This document shows, in pieces, positions 60,353-64,000 of a stretch of DNA of 64,000 nt (positions are counted from its first letter, which is position 1; every line of letters starts with the position of its first letter). Under the pieces are notes generated by a model, which had not been told where the DNA came from, made no database searches, and saw nothing but the letters and a program-made list of their open reading frames with translations. This stretch comes from Paenibacillus oenotherae (GTDB lineage Bacteria; Bacillota; Bacilli; Paenibacillales; Paenibacillaceae), in the NCBI RefSeq assembly GCF_019443105.1, contig NZ_JAHZIJ010000006.1, positions 62,001 through 126,000 on the forward strand, read 5' to 3'. Made by a program: the position numbers and the translations under genes.

Positions 60353-61264
60353 ATGGATAATATGAATTGCAGCCTTGAAACAGGCATTTGTGGCAGCAGC
60401 ACAGATCATGCAATGGATATCATCGATTTCAACCAGAATGATAACAAAGTAACACTCTACTATTTTACCGATCCGATCTGTTCGCATTGCTGGGCTCTTG
60501 AGCCGGTTTTGAATCGATTTATTGAACAATACGGTCACTATTTTAAGCTCTCTATCGTTATGGGAGGATTATTACCGAGCTGGAGCGGCTTCGCAGATAG
60601 AGCTAATGGTATTCGAAAACCTGCTGATGTAGCGGCTCATTGGCGGGAAGTTGGGGATCATTCGCGTATGCCGATCGATGGTACGTTGTGGCTTGATAAT
60701 CCGATTCAATCCTCTTATCCCGTATCTAGAGTATTCAAAGTCATTCAATCCCAAAATGAAGCATATAGCAGCTCATTTCTACGGCAAGCAAGAGAAGCTG
60801 TATTTGCATTTAACAAAAATGTAGGCGATGAACAGGTTTTAGAAGATATCGTGAATCGTATTGGATATGATGGGAACGATATCGTTGAACAAGCCGGTAC
60901 TGAACATGCGCAGAAGTTGTTGGAGATGGATTTCGATCTAACTCGCAATTTTGGAGTGACAGGTTTCCCCACGGTTACATTCGTTAATGAAGCAAACCAA
61001 GGTATAAAAGTAGTTGGAGCACAATCCTTGGAAACCTATGTAGGAGCATTAAGTAAAGTGCGAAATGAAGCTCCAGCACCAATTCGCACTCCAACACTCC
61101 ACGATTGGTTGAAAAAAGGGCATCTTCATCTTTTTTCGAAAGAAATCGAGATCATGTATGATTTAAGTAAAGAGTCCGTACATTCATTTATTCAGGAATC
61201 ACTCCCAGATAACTATTATCGAATTCAGCATATTTTAGGCGAAGCCTATCTTGAGAGAACGTAG
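60353..61264 (+). CDS. DsbA-family thioredoxin-fold protein (FrnE/YjbH-like)
   Basis: ATG 60353 follows GAGAGGAG. The 303-residue product has no signal peptide, so it is cytoplasmic. The redox motif is DPICSHCWALEP (CxxC), and the cis-proline loop is GVTGFPTVTF. Size and layout fit DsbA-family cytoplasmic proteins such as FrnE oxidoreductases or the ClpXP adaptor YjbH/SpxH. An N-terminal CSLETGICG adds two cysteines. With the HxlR regulator beside it, it may answer disulfide or electrophile stress. Confidence 0.82.
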   Translation: MDNMNCSLETGICGSSTDHAMDIIDFNQNDNKVTLYYFTDPICSHCWALEPVLNRFIEQYGHYFKLSIVMGGLLPSWSGFADRANGIRKPADVAAHWREVGDHSRMPIDGTLWLDNPIQSSYPVSRVFKVIQSQNEAYSSSFLRQAREAVFAFNKNVGDEQVLEDIVNRIGYDGNDIVEQAGTEHAQKLLEMDFDLTRNFGVTGFPTVTFVNEANQGIKVVGAQSLETYVGALSKVRNEAPAPIRTPTLHDWLKKGHLHLFSKEIEIMYDLSKESVHSFIQESLPDNYYRIQHILGEAYLERT

Positions 61265-61299
61265 ACGGGCGCGGCGCACCTGCGCGACCAGTCATATTA

Positions 61300-62181
61300 C
61301 TAGCATTGGCTGACCCATCCACTGTCGTTTGTCTGATAAGCATGCCTTATCGTATCAACCATCTCTTGAGGCAAGGCGCCTTTATTGACGAGTTCAATAT
61401 TTTTCAGCAAATGATCCAAGCTCGAAGTGCCGACAATACAGCTGTGTACCCCTGGCAGGAAAGCAGTGAACCTTAATGCCAGCTCTTGCCAGTCGATTCC
61501 ATTCGGATCGATATCCATCTGTTTCCAGCGGGTCCAGTACACCTCTGAATAGTCCCCGACAGGCCGTTCGTCAAACCTCCACGGAGCGTTGGCGATCGGT
61601 CTTTTGGCGATGACACCCATCTCTTTCTGCACAAGGGCAGGAAGATCATGGTCAATCACGGTTTGGTCACAAAGATTGACCGAGCATTGAACGCTGTTGA
61701 AGCGGTCTGAAGCAATGGCATAACCCAGCGCCTCATTATCTCCCGAGTAGGCAGCGGAACGGACTTTACCGGCTCTAACCGCTTCTTCCAGTGCGCGGGT
61801 AATATCGCCCTGTTCAAGTGTGGCAAGCGGACAGGAATGAAAATGCACGATGTCGATATAATCGGTTTGAAGTCTCTTCAAGGCTGCATCAACACCGGCA
61901 ACGATGCAATCATAGGTCCAATCCTCATATCCCGGTATGTCGTATCCGATCTTGGTGGATATGACGATTTCATTTCTGCGGCCAGACAGGAATTTGCCGA
62001 TCCGCTCTTCTGATGATCTATAGCCCCTTGCCGTATCAATCAGGTTGATCCCGCTGTCAATAACCGTATGAAGCAATGTTTCCGCTTCTTTGTCCGACAA
62101 TTTATCCGCACTGATATGCATGGCTCCGAACCCCAGTACGGATACTTCCAATCCTGTGTTGCCGAACATTCTTCTGATCAT
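61300..62181 (-). CDS. Aldo/keto reductase
   Basis: The 293-residue enzyme has the AKR barrel. It contains SVLGFGAMHISADKLSD, INLIDTARGYRSSEERIG (catalytic Asp/Tyr), VISTKIGYD (catalytic Lys) and IDIVHFHSC with the catalytic His. A C-terminal cofactor loop follows (SCIVGTSSLDHLLKN). NADPH-dependent reduction of an aldehyde or ketone is expected; the substrate is unknown. It lies 28 bases after a TrmB-like regulator gene in the same direction and is probably co-transcribed. Confidence 0.88.
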   Translation of the reverse strand: MIRRMFGNTGLEVSVLGFGAMHISADKLSDKEAETLLHTVIDSGINLIDTARGYRSSEERIGKFLSGRRNEIVISTKIGYDIPGYEDWTYDCIVAGVDAALKRLQTDYIDIVHFHSCPLATLEQGDITRALEEAVRAGKVRSAAYSGDNEALGYAIASDRFNSVQCSVNLCDQTVIDHDLPALVQKEMGVIAKRPIANAPWRFDERPVGDYSEVYWTRWKQMDIDPNGIDWQELALRFTAFLPGVHSCIVGTSSLDHLLKNIELVNKGALPQEMVDTIRHAYQTNDSGWVSQC

Positions 62182-62208
62182 AATCTGTTCCCTCTTCCTG
62201 TAGGTGGA

Positions 62209-63006
62209 TTATTTGCAGCGGCTGGAGCTCTGCTCGAATCGGCTGCCGATTTTTATATCTTCTGTGACAGGATCGATATTGTGTTTTTGCTTCAGTTTTA
62301 ATAAATAGATATCGTGATGAATATGCTCCGAGATCATGGAGACCATGAAGGAGTTCTCTGTGAATGTCCCAAGTGCCTCACCCAGATGGTTGCGGTTCAT
62401 TACCAAGGCCGATTGCTGATCAACGACCAGCATAAACCGGGATTCTTCCTCATGCGGGGAGCGCTCTTGATGGGAATAGTACTCAACCCCTTCAACTTGA
62501 AACCTCCGGGGGATGTCCTGAAAGGAAAAGACGATGATCCGAACCCCATTACTAATTAACGCCATGAATGAATCATACAACTCGGAAAGATCAGAATTCG
62601 TTGAAATGTAAATTTCTGATTTCGCCCCTTGGAGCAGTTTGTTGATATGCTCGATGATATTCTCGTGCCCTTTCATATTCCAATATTGGTCTTTGGGGGA
62701 AAAAGGCTTGTAATCGATCAACGAGTGCTCCAGATCACGAATACCGTTCTCGTAAGAAGCTTTCAAATTGTGCAGAAGAGCTTTCGATTCTTTGGCCATA
62801 TATGTGACGGGGTTCCCCTGCAGCGAGTACACAAATCCTTTATGGTACATGGAATCCAGAGAGGAGTACACCGAAGTACGAGGGAGATTGAGAAATTTGG
62901 CGATTTGCGAACCGTTCAACGTACCGTTGTTTAGTAGTATCAAATAAATTTGCGCTTCAATCTTGGTGAAGTTAAAGCGCTGCAAATTTTGAATGATATC
63001 CTCCAT
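62209..63006 (-). CDS. TrmB-family sugar- or metabolite-responsive regulator
   Basis: ATG 63006 is placed correctly behind GAAGGG; an ATG at 63012 lies too close. The 265-residue protein has a TrmB winged helix (FTKIEAQIYLILLNNGTLNG, LPRTSVYSSLDSMYHKG), a coiled-coil segment and a PLD-like sensor domain (GAKSEIYISTNSDLSE). It precedes an aldo/keto reductase gene that it may regulate. The effector is unknown. Confidence 0.82.
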   Translation of the reverse strand: MEDIIQNLQRFNFTKIEAQIYLILLNNGTLNGSQIAKFLNLPRTSVYSSLDSMYHKGFVYSLQGNPVTYMAKESKALLHNLKASYENGIRDLEHSLIDYKPFSPKDQYWNMKGHENIIEHINKLLQGAKSEIYISTNSDLSELYDSFMALISNGVRIIVFSFQDIPRRFQVEGVEYYSHQERSPHEEESRFMLVVDQQSALVMNRNHLGEALGTFTENSFMVSMISEHIHHDIYLLKLKQKHNIDPVTEDIKIGSRFEQSSSRCK

Positions 63007-63104
63007 AGTCATCCCTTCTTTAATTTTGTTGTATAAACAATACAACAGACAACGAGATATCGTCAAGAACTGGAAAGGAATCATTTTGATCCGCTAAATA
63101 AAAA

Positions 63105-63138
63105 AGCCCGTGGATTCCAGGATTGCACGGGCTGTCCT
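63105..63138 (-). terminator. Terminator after ilvN
   Basis: AGCCCGTG (63105-63112) and CACGGGCT (63126-63133) form the stem. On the minus strand TTTTTTATTTA follows. It ends the ilvBN transcript here, so ilvC is not directly downstream. Confidence 0.85.
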
Positions 63139-63144
63139 TCGAAA

Positions 63145-63633
63145 CTATGGATGCTTGTCCCCCCGTATCATCGCAGTTGTGCCTGTTTTGCACAATTCCA
63201 AGATTCCGTAGGGCTTCAAAAGTTCGATCAACGCTTCCATTTTGTTAAGTTCCCCGACTACTTGAATAATTAGGCTATTTGGCCCAATATCAATGATTGA
63301 TGCACGGAAGGTATGAACAACCCCAAGAATTTCCGGGCGCTTGGATGGCTCCGCCTTTACTTTGATAAACGCCAGTTCTCTCTCCACTATCGAATGTAAA
63401 CTTAAATGCGTTACCTCAATAACATCGATCAGTTTGTTCAGCTGTTTTTCAACCTGTTCAATAATTCGATCGTCGCCTGAAGTGACAATAATCATCCTCG
63501 ACAATCCAATCTGCTCACTTCCTCCAACCGTAATGCTGTCAATATTGAAGCCGCGGCGCCCAAATAAACCAGATACTCGTTGCAGTACCCCAGGCTCATC
63601 ATTAACCAGTACAGAAATCGTATATCTATTCAT
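63145..63633 (-). CDS. ilvN: Acetolactate synthase small (regulatory) subunit
   Basis: The 162-residue protein begins with an ACT domain (RYTISVLVNDEPGVLQRV, SGLFGRRGFNIDSITVG) that binds valine for feedback control. The C-terminal part (ALIELLKPYGILELCKTGTTAM) activates the catalytic subunit. ATG 63633 overlaps the ilvB stop by one base (TGATG), so the two are coupled. The product acts in the first step of valine, leucine and isoleucine synthesis. Confidence 0.93.
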   Translation of the reverse strand: MNRYTISVLVNDEPGVLQRVSGLFGRRGFNIDSITVGGSEQIGLSRMIIVTSGDDRIIEQVEKQLNKLIDVIEVTHLSLHSIVERELAFIKVKAEPSKRPEILGVVHTFRASIIDIGPNSLIIQVVGELNKMEALIELLKPYGILELCKTGTTAMIRGDKHP

Positions 63634-64000
63634 CACTCGAACTCCCCCAGTATCATCTGATCTAAATTCGTTCCACTAAGCACCATTGGATAAACGTTCT
63701 CTTCTTTCGGTACAACAAACTCAACAAGTACAGGTCCAGGCGTCTCCAAGGCTTTCTGCCAAATTCGTGCTGCCTCTGCTGTCGTGCTTGCTCTTAATCC
63801 CGTTATGCCATATGCTTCAGCCAATTTTACGAAGTCGGGACTTCCTTTAAGGTCAATATGGCTAAAACGATTGTCGTAAATGATTTCTTGCCATTGTTTG
63901 ACCATGCCCAGCACTTGATTATTAATGACGACAATTTTGACAGGAATATTATGAATGGCACAAACAGCCATTTCCTGGGCACACATCTGCATCCCGCCAT
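63633..64000 (-). CDS. ilvB: Acetolactate synthase large subunit, C-terminal part (partial)
   Basis: The gene runs in from the right edge; about 122 C-terminal codons are visible. GGMQMCAQEMAVCAIHNIP and VVINNQVLGMVKQWQ are the thiamine-diphosphate and metal-binding region of the large subunit. It makes acetolactate or acetohydroxybutyrate from pyruvate and 2-ketobutyrate. The 5' end, and any T-box leader, lie outside the window. Confidence 0.93.
   Translation of the reverse strand, partial: GGMQMCAQEMAVCAIHNIPVKIVVINNQVLGMVKQWQEIIYDNRFSHIDLKGSPDFVKLAEAYGITGLRASTTAEAARIWQKALETPGPVLVEFVVPKEENVYPMVLSGTNLDQMILGEFE

Noticed and set aside
1-64000. CRISPR array, tRNA, rRNA or intact insertion sequence
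   Set aside because: No regular spacer-repeat pattern, no cloverleaf-like conserved tRNA boxes and no transposase with terminal repeats were seen. Only an IS1182-like scrap remains.

Overview
The window looks like a chromosome segment of a Gram-positive, endospore-forming member of the Bacillales, most likely Paenibacillaceae. The basis is strong GGAGG-type ribosome binding sites, a CotS/CotSA-like spore-coat pair, a coproporphyrin-type hemY gene, a PspA with its own two-component system, Kdp genes of the Firmicute type, and a base composition near 50% GC broken by clearly AT-rich islands. I cannot name the species.

Positions 1-15100 are a respiratory denitrification block. A six-gene operon encodes an unusual nitrate reductase: a multi-spanning membrane protein, a NapA/NasA-like molybdoenzyme without a Tat signal, a 16-cysteine ferredoxin, a Tat-type Rieske protein, a tiny membrane protein and a NarK transporter fused to a PAS domain. 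Two unrecognised small genes follow. Next come a copper nitrite reductase (nirK, leftward) and, divergently, a radical SAM/SPASM protein, a quinol nitric oxide reductase, a histidine-rich membrane protein and hemY. Both control regions carry TGTGA-N6-TCACA boxes, three of them spaced from a -10 as expected for Fnr activation.

Positions 15200-20220 hold cardiolipin synthase, an orphan Spo0B/DcuS-like kinase and an MFS exporter. An exact 43-bp piece of the kinase gene is repeated just after the exporter. Positions 20260-29900 are a potassium-uptake locus: kdpE and a kdpD lacking its N-terminus run left; a 33-codon gene, kdpF, kdpA, kdpB, kdpC and a separate protein made of two KdpD N-terminal domains run right. 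The KdpD sensor is therefore split, and its input half doubled.

Positions 30240-33600 carry a small stress-type operon (DUF2089 plus two partners), a frameshifted HAD hydrolase remnant, an oxalate decarboxylase and a Gln-rich repetitive open frame. Positions 33630-38530 are an AT-rich island with a probable anti-phage/anti-plasmid operon (DUF4297-type nuclease, SMC-like ATPase, small membrane protein; Lamassu/ABC-three-component-like) and a PIN-domain gene with C-terminal zinc motifs. Decayed gene fragments, including an IS1182-like transposase piece, lie beside it.

Positions 39120-48980 hold a MarR/flavoprotein pair sharing an operator and paired cysteines, spore-coat glycosyltransferase genes, an Lrp/metallo-hydrolase pair and a PspA-membrane protein operon. 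The last appears to be driven by the two-component system at 49111-51097 through a TTTAC direct repeat found upstream of both units. Positions 51400-56200 are metal- and sulfur-related: a VOC protein, a MerR regulator with a mercury-transport-like protein and ACR3, an MBL hydrolase, a siroheme-reductase-like half protein and a copper chaperone with CsoR-like boxes. Positions 56290-64000 hold an RCC1-repeat protein, a DMT transporter/LysR pair, an HxlR/DsbA pair, an aldo-keto reductase, a TrmB regulator and the ends of ilvBN.

Five copies of a roughly 220-350 bp structured intergenic repeat are scattered through the window. No rRNA, tRNA, CRISPR array or intact insertion sequence was seen.
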